The notes under the pieces are model-generated. The model searched no databases. It saw only the letters and a list, made by a program, of their open reading frames with translations, and was not told the DNA's origin. A DNA stretch of 64,000 bases from Cinnamomum chago (taxonomy: Eukaryota; Streptophyta; Magnoliopsida; Laurales; Lauraceae): contig CP142452.1 in assembly GCA_038049695.1 (NCBI GenBank), positions 80,340,501 to 80,404,500 on the forward strand. The letters run 5' to 3'. Positions 1-12,881 of this stretch are shown piece after piece; within the stretch, counting starts at the first letter, position 1, and the number at the start of each line of letters is the position of its first letter. The translations under genes and the position numbers were made by a program.

Positions 1-1546
1 CAAGATTTGGATCCAGATTCCTACTCTCATTCGATCAAAGCGCAGGACGCGCAATGTTGGTTAAAGGCTATGAGAGAGGAGATAGAATCAATTGAAAAGA
101 ATCAAGTATAACAATTGGTTGATCTTCCAAAAGATTGAAAAGCCATTGGATGCAAAGGAGTTTTTAGAAAGAAACTAAAGTCGGATGGATCCTTAGATAA
201 ATATTCACTCAAGTGGAATGAATAGATTACGAGGAGACGTTTTCTCAAGTTGTAAAATTTCAATCCATACGAACCTTAGCGGCAATGGTAGCATGTCATG
301 ACCTTAAATTTCACCAGATGGATGTGAAAACCGCATTCTTGAACGGCGAATTAGAAGAAGAAATTTATATGAAACAACCTGAGGGGTTTGTGGTGCAAGG
401 TCACGAGGACAAAGTGTACAAACTGAATAGGGCATTGTATGGATTAAAACAGGCCTCGAGACAATGTTGTAGAAAATTTCACCAGACCATAGGTGAAATA
501 TGATTTGTCCCCAAAAATGCAGACACATGCTTTTATATTAAAAGCAGTGGGAGTAGTTACTTATATTTGTCATTATATATAGATGACATTTTGATCGCTG
601 ATGATCAATTGGAAGCCGTAAACGAAATCAAACAATGACTAAAGTCAAGATTCGAGATGAAAGACATGGGTAAGGCAGAGTATGTCCTTGGCATTGAAAT
701 AACCCGTGATCGTCCGAATAGACTATTGACTTTATCACAAAGATCCTATATGGAGACTGTGTTGAAACGGTTTGATATAGCTATGTGTAAACCAATTGAT
801 ACTCCCATCTGCAGAAGCATAAAATTGTCCAGTGATTAGGAGCCCACAAATGAGCAGGATAAGGAAGTGATGAGAATGAAATCTTATGCTAAAACTGTGG
901 GCAGCATCATGTATGCGATGATGTGTACGAGACCAGACATTGCATTCGTCGTGAGTGTCGTAAGCAGATTCCAAAGTAACCCAGGATTACAGCATTGGTA
1001 TGTGGTTAAGAAGATTCTGCGGTACATCAAAGGAATAGTGAATCTTCGCCTGTGTTATCAAGGTGAAGTCATGGAACTGCGCGGCTACTCAAATGCAGTT
1101 TGAGCCGGTGATTTAGACTAGAGAAAGTCAACAACTGGCTATGTGTTTACCCTCGGAGGAGGTGCAGTTTCTTAGGGTAGCAAGAAATAGACCTCTACGG
1201 CTTTATCAACAGCCGAAGCAGAGTATATAGCTTGCAATACAACGGTCCAGGAGGCTCTTTGGTTAAAATATTTCCTAACTGATTTGGAAATAATTGGAGA
1301 AAAAAAGCATGTTCCAATGAATGTAGATAGTACATCTGTAATATTCATGGTGGATGAATAAAAGTTCAACAGCCGATCAAAACATGTTGAGATAAAGTAT
1401 CACTTTATCAGAGAGAATGCTGAAAAGAATAATATAGAAATATTTTATATGCCTTTAGAGGAAATGATGATCGATGCTGTCACAAAGGCTTTGCCTACAG
1501 AGGTTTTTGCACGGCATGTGATGCGTATGAGACTGAGATATGTTTG
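1..1546 (+). pseudogene. Ty1/copia retrotransposon pol remnant (RT-RNase H end)
   Basis: The reading shows the 3' part of a copia polyprotein, cut by the window edge. The first 220 bases match the start of the copia reverse transcriptase region (AMREEIESIEKNQV, then an LP..K.IG stretch). After a frame change near 225-240, one frame runs to 1546. It carries DVKTAFLNGELEEEIYMKQP at about 315-376, the YIDDILIA active-site block at about 576-600, and the RNase H blocks KSTTGYVF and STAEAEYIA near 1126-1230. The copy is broken by many in-frame stops, for example at 502, 636, 837, 1101, 1119, 1173 and 1188, several of which replace a conserved W or Q codon. No intact protein can be made. It is an old dead insertion followed by its 3' LTR. 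Confidence 0.93.
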
Positions 1547-1576
1547 ATGTACATGGCATTCGTGCCAAGTGGGAGA

Positions 1577-1965
1577 TTATAGGAAATCGTGTGGTCCGCA
1601 TGCCACTGGTCCCATGTCAGATCAAGCAGGGCAAATGCCAACAGAGAATACAATCTCACTTAATGTAAAATTTGATCTGGTCCTACTAATAAGACTCTCA
1701 ATAGGATTAGTGGATGTGGGTTTCTTAGCGAAGAAGTCTCTAGTAAGTGTGATTCTTTGGGATTTGTCTATATAAGATAAGGGAGCCCTAGGGTTGGGAT
1801 TCATTCAATCCCATAGGAAAGACAAAAGGGGAAGAGATCTGCGAAACTTTCCAATTCTGGAACGCACATAGATCTCTGGCTGCGTATCGGAGTCTCCGCA
1901 TCCAAATCCATCAAAAACTAGCCTCATCATGCCCTAAACTCTATCAGAACTCAATAAAAATGAAA
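1577..1965 (+). repeat. probable 3' LTR of the copia remnant (ends approximate)
   Basis: Directly after the end of pol lies a polypurine-like AAGTGGGAGA (1567-1576), the usual place where a copia 3' LTR starts. The following roughly 390 bases hold a TATA-like TATATAAG at 1768-1775 and no coding sequence. The first bases look mutated from TG. I could not fix the right end because the 5' LTR lies outside the window. Confidence 0.55.
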
Positions 1966-2462
1966 ACCTATTATTTCAATTTACACCTGAATTGACTTCC
2001 AAACGCTCCACAAATCCACCCAAAGCATAACTTAGAAGAAGCTATATTTTACCCTCTCATCATCCATGAGAAATGCAGACATAGGGATGTACCGAAGTCA
2101 TCTTGGGTGCCACTGTCTCTAAAAACAGTAGATGAAAAATGAGTATGTAAGGGAAGATGCAGAGAAGTAGGGGTATTTTAAGGTAGATGGGATCCCAAGT
2201 ACAAAATTAGTGAGCTGGGGTTTTAGATATAACTGGAAAAGTTGAGTATTGCCGATGTCCTTTTATCATTACCATAGTAAAGTAGGGGCAATAAACTTGT
2301 TTAAAAGCCACCTCACATAAATGCATTTACCTTCAATATATAATCCAGACATCAGTTTTCTAAGCTCATTACCAATTCAATAAAAAAAGATTTTAATATA
2401 ATTAATCAAACAATTTTCAAACATATATGGATACATTTTTTTTTGTTGGATTTTACAAAAAA

Positions 2463-2493
<31 letters not shown>

Positions 2494-3049
2494 CACTTTA
2501 GATGACCAATAGACCGAAAATGTCATTTTAGCAAAAGCTCACACAAAACCAACCTTCCCGCAAAAATAAAAATAAAATAAAATAAAAACACTTATTTTTT
2601 TACCTTTTTTTTTAGGGGCAATGTCTACCTCCTGATATTTGCATTGACCAGTTGAATTTTGGGTTCAATAAATTGAATGGACCCTATTTATCTCTCTAAC
2701 CATCAAAGAGAAGGTCCCTGCAGAGGTCATAGCCTCTTCAGAACTAAGAAGTAACAAAGGTTTACTCTCTTTGAATGACTTTCAGTTACAGCTGGGTTTC
2801 ACCGTCTTCCATCAATAAAAATTGACTACTTCGTTGAACTTCAATTGGTCAGGGAATTAAATTATAAAATATAAAATTAAAGCTAACATATTTTCATACA
2901 AATTTTACATTTTTATCAATTAAGGACTTTTGTATCAGATTTTCCAAAATTCTATACTTAAAACTATGTGGCTTTAGCTTTGTTGAGCCAACTCCTGGAG
3001 ACTCGGACCAGGTATGGGGCAACCTAAACCATATAGAAGACCACCTTAT
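1966..3049. other. intergenic, no gene seen
   Basis: AT-rich sequence without a credible coding frame. It holds a poly-A run followed by a (CA)n tract at about 2456-2497 and short A- and T-rich homopolymers near 2570-2610. Nothing else was recognised. Confidence 0.6.
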
Positions 3050-3353
3050 TTGGGGTGCTCATGGGCCGAGCGTATCTAGGCCACACCATGACATTAGCAA
3101 CACAGCCCAGCACACCTAAAACATCTTAAGCCTGAGCCCCATCATTTAGTCGCTCAGGCCGACCCAGCCCTTGTGAAACTGCGAGCACTAAATTTTGACC
3201 AATCTTTCCGGAACAGGGCAGGCTTCAAACTTTCTATCACTTAATCCAACCTTGGCCCAAATTTTAGATCCAAGCCCCACTCAAGTATTAATACCTAAGG
3301 TCCAGACCCAGCCCAGATCTAACCTAGGCTGGCCTTGCCCTTGAGCACCCCAA
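3050..3353. mobile_element. hAT-like MITE candidate with inverted ends
   Basis: The left end reads TTGGGGTGCTCATGGGC and the right end, reverse-complemented, reads TTGGGGTGCTCAAGGGC. That is one mismatch in 17, at the borders of a 304-bp non-coding block. The interior is rich in CCCAGCCC/GGGCTGGG motifs. No 8-bp target duplication is obvious, so the superfamily assignment is a guess. Confidence 0.5.
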
Positions 3354-3594
3354 CAGACGAGAAAAGGAACACGACCACCACTAGTAAGCACTACACTACA
3401 TCAGCGTCCGCCTATGGTAAGAATGGCATCCATCCCAGTTTCTATTTGTAGCCCCCACTTTTTGAAGAGTCACAACAACTAGCCAAAAACAACAGAACTC
3501 TATTTCCGCCCAGACCTGAATGATCCAAGGACCAGACTGGCCCAGGGTCTCAACATATGTCGCTTTGATTGCAACAAATTACTTTCCACCGTAC

Positions 3595-3627
<33 letters not shown>

Positions 3628-4346
3628 TCCTTCTTCTTTGTCTCATCAAATTAGGCCAAGCATAAGTCAAGAAGCATGCCATTGAAACACTACTACCATA
3701 TCAGTTTTTTGTGATCTGCAGGTAATCTATAAAAGCTTCTCAGCCTCTGGAAGAAAGTCAGACTTTACAAACAAAAGAGTCAGCTGAGAGATCGGCAAAG
3801 CCTAGAGAAAGTCATAAAAGGCATGTTCAGTTACTTATGGAGACGCATGTTCAGTTAATGAAATTGAGTAGAGAAAGTATCAATCAACTCACAAAAGCCC
3901 AAAACATACAAGTTAGAGAGTAGTCCCCTGAGCACACGCAACCGTTGAAACCCCAAGTATGGTTGAGAAGATGGTTGAAACAGAATTAATTGTAAGCATG
4001 CTACAGATAGAAAATCAGTCATCCTCTAGTTAAATAAATGGCAGGAGGGGATGCTAACAGATTCCCCCCCATGCAAGCATCATCCTCTTTAACAAAATGC
4101 AGGTTATTTCTCTATTTCTATATTTTTTTTTTATCAATACAACAAATACAGAAAAGAACGTTACAGATCCTAACTACAATGGGAAGGAGAGAATGTGATG
4201 TTCAGCTCACTTTGATCTAATTTGGGGCTTACACTGGAACTATTGTACAAGATGGCATAACATTTATGCCGTGAGCTTTCTTTAATGCCCACAAAACCCA
4301 ATCAGCAAATCATCCCCCACCCTCTCAGCCACACCTACAATATCTG
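3354..4346. other. intergenic / 3' flank of the SANT gene, with poly-C tract
   Basis: No credible gene. The block contains a pure 30-base C run at 3596-3625 and the presumed 3' UTR of the minus-strand SANT gene next to 4346. No canonical AATAAA was found on the minus strand close to the stop codon. Confidence 0.55.
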
Positions 4347-7300
4347 CTACCTGCAAACATCACCACTCCAGGGCTCTTCTTCTCTGATGACACAGGCAGA
4401 CCCATTGCCAGATCGTGAAACATTGGCAAAATGCTTCTTCAGGGCTGCAACTGGATCTGACACGCTGGTGCAACTCCCTACTCCAACACCACCAATACTG
4501 TTCAACCCGACCAATGTGCCCCCCTGTTGTTGGAACCCCAGCATTTCAAACCCATTGTGCTCTTGCCGCTTCATGTCCATCGAAAACGGCTTCACATTTG
4601 TGCCTTCATAGGTTTGGTAGAGCTGATGACCGTCCAATCCAACATTCCCACTCGCATCTTTGGTTGGATAACCCAACACACGGCCTAAAACTCCATCATT
4701 CCTCATAAGGACTGCAGAGAGTGGCCGTGGCTCCGTTTGACATGTGGGAACTGGATAATTGTGGATTGCTGATAACACTGCAGAACCCGGCAACGAGGGG
4801 AAACCATTATGCATTCTGTTAACATCCCAGACACCAAAACTTGTCACTGGAAATTCCTGCCGACCCATGTAACTACTTGCTTCGATTTTTGACCCAATCG
4901 TAGTTCCATGCGGAACATGTTCTGCAAGCTTGAAGCTGAATGACTGACTTGGTTTAGAAGAAACAGCTTTATCATTCTTTTCTTTATTCGAAGGAGAGAG
5001 ATGACTGAGAATCTGACCAAAAAGCTTGACATCACCAGTTCTCAGTGACTGCTCTTCAGTCTCATATCTCCCCATCACTTGCGTATCCATGCCCTGGGAA
5101 CTGGATCTTAGCAGATCTTCTGATCTTTCATTACTCTTAGGCACATAAGAAAGCCCAGAAACTGACACAGAAGATGTAGAAACATCACATTTTTCCAGCA
5201 TAGAAGACTGACTCACTTGGCAATCCCTGTTTATCTTCGAAAGCTTTTGAACAGGCTTCTCACTGGTCATATCTGCATGTTTATTCATCTCTTTCTTATT
5301 CTGCACTCGCAATGGATAGCCTCTGAATACTTGCAATGACAGATTCTGTTGGTAAAAATCTGAACTTTCAGAGGCCATGCGCAGTTTGTTCCCCTGCTCC
5401 TCGTTATCAGGCACTGATTGTGTAGCTTGGCATAGATGGTCATAATGATGAGCTTCAGGTGAATTTGCAAGACCAGAAGGGCAATTATCCTTCAGCTGCC
5501 ATGAGAGGACCTGAGACTTCTGTGCATAGGCAAGCAATTCCAATGACATTTGATGCTGGTGATCAGGAATAGAAGTAGCACTGGAATGCGCATTCACTTC
5601 AACTTCTCGAAGGGAAGAGTTTCCATTTCCATTTGAATCAGGTACATCCCATGCACTAGTGCTGCAACTGTTTCCATCAACGACAACCCTCTCTGGGACC
5701 CTTGCATCAGCAAGACCAGTTGCTGGTACAATTTCTGCCACCTGAAACTGTAGTGGCTTTGATTTGGGATTAAGCAACCCATCAGAACTGACTGTTTTAG
5801 TCTCCTGCATGGCCTCAACCCCCACAGATGGCTTGCATTCGCTCTGTTCCTCCTGTTTGGGCTCTACCACAACAAACGATGTGGACTGGTCAAGTTCCTG
5901 CAGAACTTCAGTGGAGACACAGTTTGCTTGAACATATGAACTAGTTAGGCCAGATCTCTGTACTTTCTTATCAGCCTCAACAAATGAACCTGCTTCATAA
6001 TCAAGGAGTGACACAGACGGATTACTACAACCCAATACAGCATCCGCAGTCATTGCTCCATCCAACTGCAGAACCCCTGGAACAGAACCAGACTGGTCAT
6101 GGTCTTCCTTCAATGATCTGTTATCACCGACAAATACCAGTTCCCCCGTATCCCCAAAATGATGAACACCTGTATCCAACTCTTTAATCCCAGTGCCAGC
6201 TTCTAGATTGGTTCCACCCACCTCATCCTTTTCACTCAATGCATCCAGTTCAACCTTCATGAGATTCTTCTCAGCATTCCCAGATCTTCCACATCCATTG
6301 CGCACAGCCAGGGGTAAATCCGTATCAAGCTTGGAACAAGATTGTGTGCTGCAGATTGCTGAATCTATATCCACAATGCAATTATCTTCAGTGTCACTTC
6401 TTCCGCCGCTGGTGTCACTCATTCGTATCCCTTCATTGCCAGGCTCTTGGTGAATCAGATCAAGGCCAAGACACTTTCGTCCCTTACTGAAGAAGATCTT
6501 GCATTGATCCCTAGTTCTGGTCCTAACAAATTTGGAAATTCTTGCAAAATCCTTGCCACAAGTTCTTAAAGCCATAATGAAAGATGACTTCTCCTCGTCT
6601 GTCCAATCAGCAGAATCCAATTCCCCGCAGCTGTCATCTGAAAAGGCATCACCATCGTCAATGTTCTCAGAAACTCCTGGTGTAAATGGTCTCTCCATTA
6701 CCATAGACTTTGCCTGTTTTCCGGTTAACTCTTGCCAACCATCCCCAAGGTCAACAGAACTAGTTATATAAGAGCTCACTGCTTCCACAGATATGCTAGC
6801 CAATACGTCAGCAGCTGCAGCGTCACTCTCATTTCTTCGAACACCTTCACTGCCTATCCTTTCCAAAACACCATTAACGATGGATGCTTTGTGGTCATAA
6901 GAATGGCAGCCCACAATTGATGCTCCAGCGTACACCTTCTGAGTCTCCCTGTCATCAGTACGGGATGCTACTGCTGATGCTGCCCCCAACATATCGAGTG
7001 GGACAGCATTTGCATCTCGATTCCACTTCTTCCCCGAAGTTACCATGTAAGTATTGGTGGGGAAGCTCTTTGGCAGTTTTCTGAACTCAAACCTCTTCTT
7101 TACTATCTCAAAGCTTTCAGATTTATGGTTCTTGTAGTAGAATTCAATGCAATCTGCCGTTGTCTTGTGGCTAAGAAAAGAAGCAATCTTTCTGAAATCC
7201 TTTCCAAATGTAGCTAGCTTCTCCATGAAAATTTCCTTCTCATCTGGCAACCATGAATTTATCAACTTCCGTTCCTTCTCAACAGCACAAGGATCTTCAA

Positions 7301-10300
7301 CTAGCCCGTTTTTTGTAATGAACCTTGAATGCCTCCGCTCCTCCAAGATCATCAAAGCTGGCATCTTCAGATGATTTCTGTAGCGCTTGATTTGTGAATC
7401 AGATAACAACTTACTACTAGTAAAATTTGCTATCCTAGTTGTAGGAACCAGTGTTGAATTACCTGTTGCAGAAATGAGTAAAGAATAATGTCATCTGGAA
7501 CAACAAATATACACAAGATTAAATAGGAACAACAAATAGAACAATATACACACAATAAAGAGTAAAGACATTATTATTTGTCATATGGAAGAAATACGTC
7601 AAATAACAAAAGAAATTACATTTTTCTAAATATAATAAACCACTATACATGAAGGATAAAACCTTGGCCAATAACTTTACATGATTATATAACTAAAAGC
7701 TCCTTGAAGAAAAAGCAGGAAACAAGGGCAAAGTTGTTTTAAGGTTTTGAAAATTGGCCAGTTAGAACTTTGGTTCCTACCAAGTCATATGGACTGAAGC
7801 TCATTTGATTGGTAAGTGTTGGCTAACAGTCACTGAATACTGAGTTTTAAAACACTGCTGTTTACAATGAAATACAATCACAAGTTCACAACTATATCAA
7901 CGAGTAATAATAGCAATAACAATAACAAAAACAATAACGGTACTACCCATTTATACATATTTCAGGCTTATCACTTCCAGATTCAATTACAATTTTTTTT
8001 TTACCCCACAATTAGCTCTTTTGGCCTATAAGATCATGAAGACTGTAGAATAACTGAAAATAAAAACTCACCTGGTGAAGTATATCGAGAGTGAATAGAA
8101 GACCGATGCTTTTGATACGTACTATGTGAAGAACGGCAACTTAATTCAAACCGTTTCTGTGATTTTACCCGGTTGTTCTTTAAAGAAAGCAACCGCATGT
8201 CTTCCTTCCACAAGTGGTGAAATGCCCTGAATTTATATGTAAGAACCCATTCTTTAAATTTTTGAAAGTGCTTATGCATGGAAAGCTTTTCTTGAATGTG
8301 CAGACCACTCTTCCTGCAAAAGATATTGCTAGCTGTTTCCCCAGTATCACTTTGAGGCTGGTTGCTTGGCAAAATGTTATCAAATACTTCCGATGCTTCT
8401 CTTGCTAACTCCTTGTTTGAAGCAAAAATCAGTGTACTCAACGCACTATCTGGTTCCCCATATAGCCTTACTGACGAAGACATGTGAGTATTAGCAATTC
8501 TCTGATTAAAGTGATTCCCGCTTTCATCAGCACATAAAGATGTTGAAGCTTCCATACTGACAAGGGGCACAGAACAATGTCCTCCTGGGGCTACAGATTT
8601 AGTTGCATTGAATTCTGCAGCAGAGTCATCCAATTTCAGTATATCAGATGCAGCTCTATCTTCCATGGAAGGTAAATCATTGTGTTTAGATGTCACAGTT
8701 TCAGAGCTCCAAATGTCCTCTTTAACTTCAGCTTTAAGCTCTGAGAGATCATTGCATGGAAGCTGCTCCCTCACAGACAACTTTGGAACAGGATCTGCCT
8801 GTGCTTGACAAGGTTTCAAGAAGGCAATAGTTTCGCCCGACTCAGATGGAGTTGGACAGGGAACATCTGTTTCACAATTAAAATCTATAGACTTCAGTTC
8901 ATTTTCAAACAAGTCAATTTCGAGTTCAGTCTTCTCCAATGATTTAGAAATATCATCCCTCAACAAGAACAATTTATCCAATGCAGTAGATTGCACATAA
9001 TCAGAATCTCCAGAGCTTGCATCCAGAGAAGGTAGCAAATTGACAAGCAGAGAACTTAAGTCATTAATTGCATTAAGTTCTAAGTGTTCCAGGTTAGCCG
9101 AAAGCTCCTTGGGACACTTTTGAAATCCTTGCCCGAGTAAATTACCGAAACGACTTGTATCATTATCACTATTTGTAACCTTGAGATGAGGCTTATCCCC
9201 TACACCTGCCAAATCAGAACAGAATAGAAATGTAAACCAACAGTTTGAGGTGATTTATTTAAAATGTTGTCAAGTCCACAATGAAATTTCATAAAAATAA
9301 TTTGTAATCGAAAAAAAAAGAAATGATGCCTGAAGAATGTTTATCTCAAAGAAACGTATCTGCAGAAATTTCATTATTAAATTTTAAAGAGAGATAACCA
9401 ACCGTTGCTACAAGCATAGATTTCTCAAGGCATACTTTTATCAATTTTCAGTTTCGAGCATGAATGGATTAACAATGCCCACAATGGTCCCTTTTATCCA
9501 TTTTAATCCATTCGTTTTACTTCCTTTGGAGTAGCCTCTCCTATGAGAGTCCTTTCCCTAAGCAAATGTGTGAACACTGTGGTGCCTCCTCATAAAGAGC
9601 ACGTCTTGTTGCCCCATGTCAGTGTCCCGCTCAGGATAATTCCTTCACCATATGTTGTGCCTCGGCCGTATGCTGCTCTTGGGCCCAAACAAAGGTGTTA
9701 GACAAGCAGTCAGCAATAAAAACTCCCTAAATCAAAATTTTAACTATAACTGTCTGTGAGTAGAACTTAACCCACCCCACATTCTATGGAATAGGTTATA
9801 GCCAATGATCATACAGCCGTGGCCCTTAACTTTCTTAACAGAAAGAATACCAACTAGGACTCTTGGCTTCCCTAACTAATAGAAAAATAAATCCCAAAAT
9901 AATAGAAAACACCTGAATCTAATTAGTTCATACAAGCCACGCACAATTAGACCCAGAACTAAGAAGCCTTTTTTTTGCAAAGGATGTGAGTCCATGGGTC
10001 TGATGATACTGCATTATCCTATCCTGATTGGAAGAACTCATCATCAAGTTTGCTTGTGATCTGCATGGATCAAGTCCACTAATCAACTAAAAACTACAAT
10101 CTCTGCCTGGATGTTGTGATAGACTTCATTTAGAAGCAAAACAGCGGCGCAGCATCTTCTAATGGTCTAGAGTTCCTTAACAATCCCATTAGATTAGATG
10201 GATCCTCCAACAACTTTGAGCAAAGTGCAAAAAAAACTACTCTTAAAAGGCACTAAATGACAAAAAAATATAACTTAATGAGGAGTAACTTTTCATCAAC

Positions 10301-12837
10301 TATCAAAGGATTAAACTTATGACTTATGAGTCATGCTATGGAGTTTGGGAGAGAGTAATAGAGCAAAAATTTAGACAGAAGATCAAGATATCTGAAAATC
10401 AATTTGGTTTTATGCCAGGGAGGTCAACTATGGAAGCTATCTTCTACTCATGCAATTAATGGAAAAATATCGAGCAAATAGGAAAATTTTGCATATGGTC
10501 TTCATCGATCAAGAAAAGCTTACGACAGAGTACCTAGATATTTAAATTGGTAGGTTTTAAATAAAAGAAACGGTCCAAAAGGTTATATTAAAATTCTTAA
10601 AGACATGTATGAAGGAGCGGTAACGAGTGTGAGAAGTACCTGTGGAGAGATAGGTGAGTTCCCGGTGCCAATAGGTTTGCATAAGGGGTCAGCCCTAAGC
10701 TCTTATCTCTTCACACTGATCATGGATGAGTTAATTGCTCATATTCAAGAGGTGGTACCTTGGTGTATGTTGTTTGTAGATGATATAGTGTTGGTAGATG
10801 AATCAAAAGACGGTGTGAATGCAAAACTTGAGAGATGGCGGGCTTTAGAAATAAGATGTACAAAGACAGAATATCTGAGGACCAAGACCAAATGCTGGAC
10901 AATTTTTGCTCCAATGGACCCACTTGGGCAGATCCTAAACCCATCTCGCAGAGCTCATTGTAATCTACTCTAATACCAACAGATGCAGTATTGGAACCAC
11001 AGTATAGGAACCAAATGGCACAAGCAGTACCCACATAATACTAGATGTAGATTTAATCACCCACAAACCACATAAACAACAATAATTGCCGAACAACCAA
11101 TTATTTACAGAAAGAGAAGACTTAATGACAGAAACTGAATAGTACACAAGAATGAACCCACTAATAGCATAACCAAATACATCAAAAGCTACCAATATCA
11201 TGCAGTAGAAATCATCATGTTTCCAATCCCCTCTAATGGCTTCAGATGTGCAAACAATTGAACAGAAAAGAAAAATCAAAGTATTATTTCAATGCTGAGG
11301 GAAAAAATAATCAATGAACAGAACATGATGTTCCCATTTTTCGAGTTTTCATAAATAATACATACATAAATGTATACATAAATATATATTAGAGATGCTA
11401 CACAACGCCTTTGCATTTTGAAAAGAAGAATGCCCTATGTGTTCGACGAAAGAAATAAAAGTGACATGTACTTCATTTATGTGGTTGTCATGAAAAAGAG
11501 AACTGCTTAAATGGCTCCTACAACTCTCTCAAAGGCTAATGCAGGGCTCTTAGTTTTTCTCTCTCTAAAAACTCCCGAGGGAATAATTTATTTTTGGAAG
11601 AAGCTCATTTTCAACAATGGGTAATTTTGAGAACCCATTAATGGGACCATTTATGAGAAATCCAATCCATTCAAACTAAATGACCTCATCTCTTATTGGT
11701 CCTCTCCAAATTTCACGCTAATGGGAGTTGGACCCACAGTCAGATATATCACTAGAAAAAACGCCTCGCTGTGTTTGACGAATGAGTTAGCTAAGGTGTT
11801 TTTATGTGCTAATTTTTAAGAAGAAAAGTAAAAGCATTTAAAACATCTCTCTCTCTCTCTCTCAAACAAAAAAAAAAACACATTATTCTTCCACTAATTT
11901 TATTTTCTTCTTCTTTGACACCAATTACTTCACACTAAGACTCCAACGGCATTCATACTTATCTATCTAACATTTATCCTTCTCAATGGGTCCTGTTATT
12001 TTTGTAACTGAACCAATGACACTTGATGGCTTGATTAGTATCAAATTAACGCTAATTGATGAGCTAATAATTGTTTCCATCATAACATGGCAGCATTAGA
12101 AATCCATCAGCAGGGCCCTATTAAGTATAAAATTAGATTTGATGCCAACTCATAGGGTGTGGGTATATGCAAAAGTGAGTAGGGAACCTCAATGGGGGCG
12201 ACTTATGAAAATCAAATGTATTAAAACCATCCACTGTTAGATTGATTAATATAAAAAATATATAAAATAAAACTTGAAAATTTTCTAATCTCGCAGTGGG
12301 CCCATGATCACTAGAAAAAACTTAAAAGTATATAACTCATGGTGGCAAGAAATTCATGATGCGCCTCAATGGGGCCTACTTCCAATTGGAGTGAAATTTG
12401 ATGAGGGCCTTGAGATATGAAGCACTATAATTTGATTTGAATTTTTTTAGGCCAAGAAAATTATCATATTTGAATTAACACTGTAGACTTGTAGTTGGCT
12501 ACATATGGGAATAGCCATGTTCTTTTAAGTTGTAGTTACCCCTCTTTAAATGTCCAGAAGCTCCAAGTATCATTAAATTGAATGTATTCAAACAACAATA
12601 AACACAGCTGCTGCTTTTTTTCTTTTTTTCTTTTTTTTGCTGAGTTGGCCCGGTGGCCAAGAACGTTGGAGGAAACCTGCCCCTCCAGGGATCTGTGAGA
12701 GCAGGTGTTGCATCCCTGGAGGGTGCTGTGGCCGTGTGGGAGCGGGTGTTGCTATCCACAGCAACACCCTATGACACCCAACACAGCTGCTTCTTATTGG
12801 ATGTTTGGATAGGGGCAAAATGCCCCTTTTTGGAAGG

Positions 12838-12881
<44 letters not shown>

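Noticed and set aside
4340-4350. Possible extra 3' exon of the SANT gene from a TTGCAG|GTAGCA donor at the stop codon
   Set aside because: The protein ends in WSGDVCR, which suits the family's C-terminus, and no downstream continuation with an acceptor was evident.
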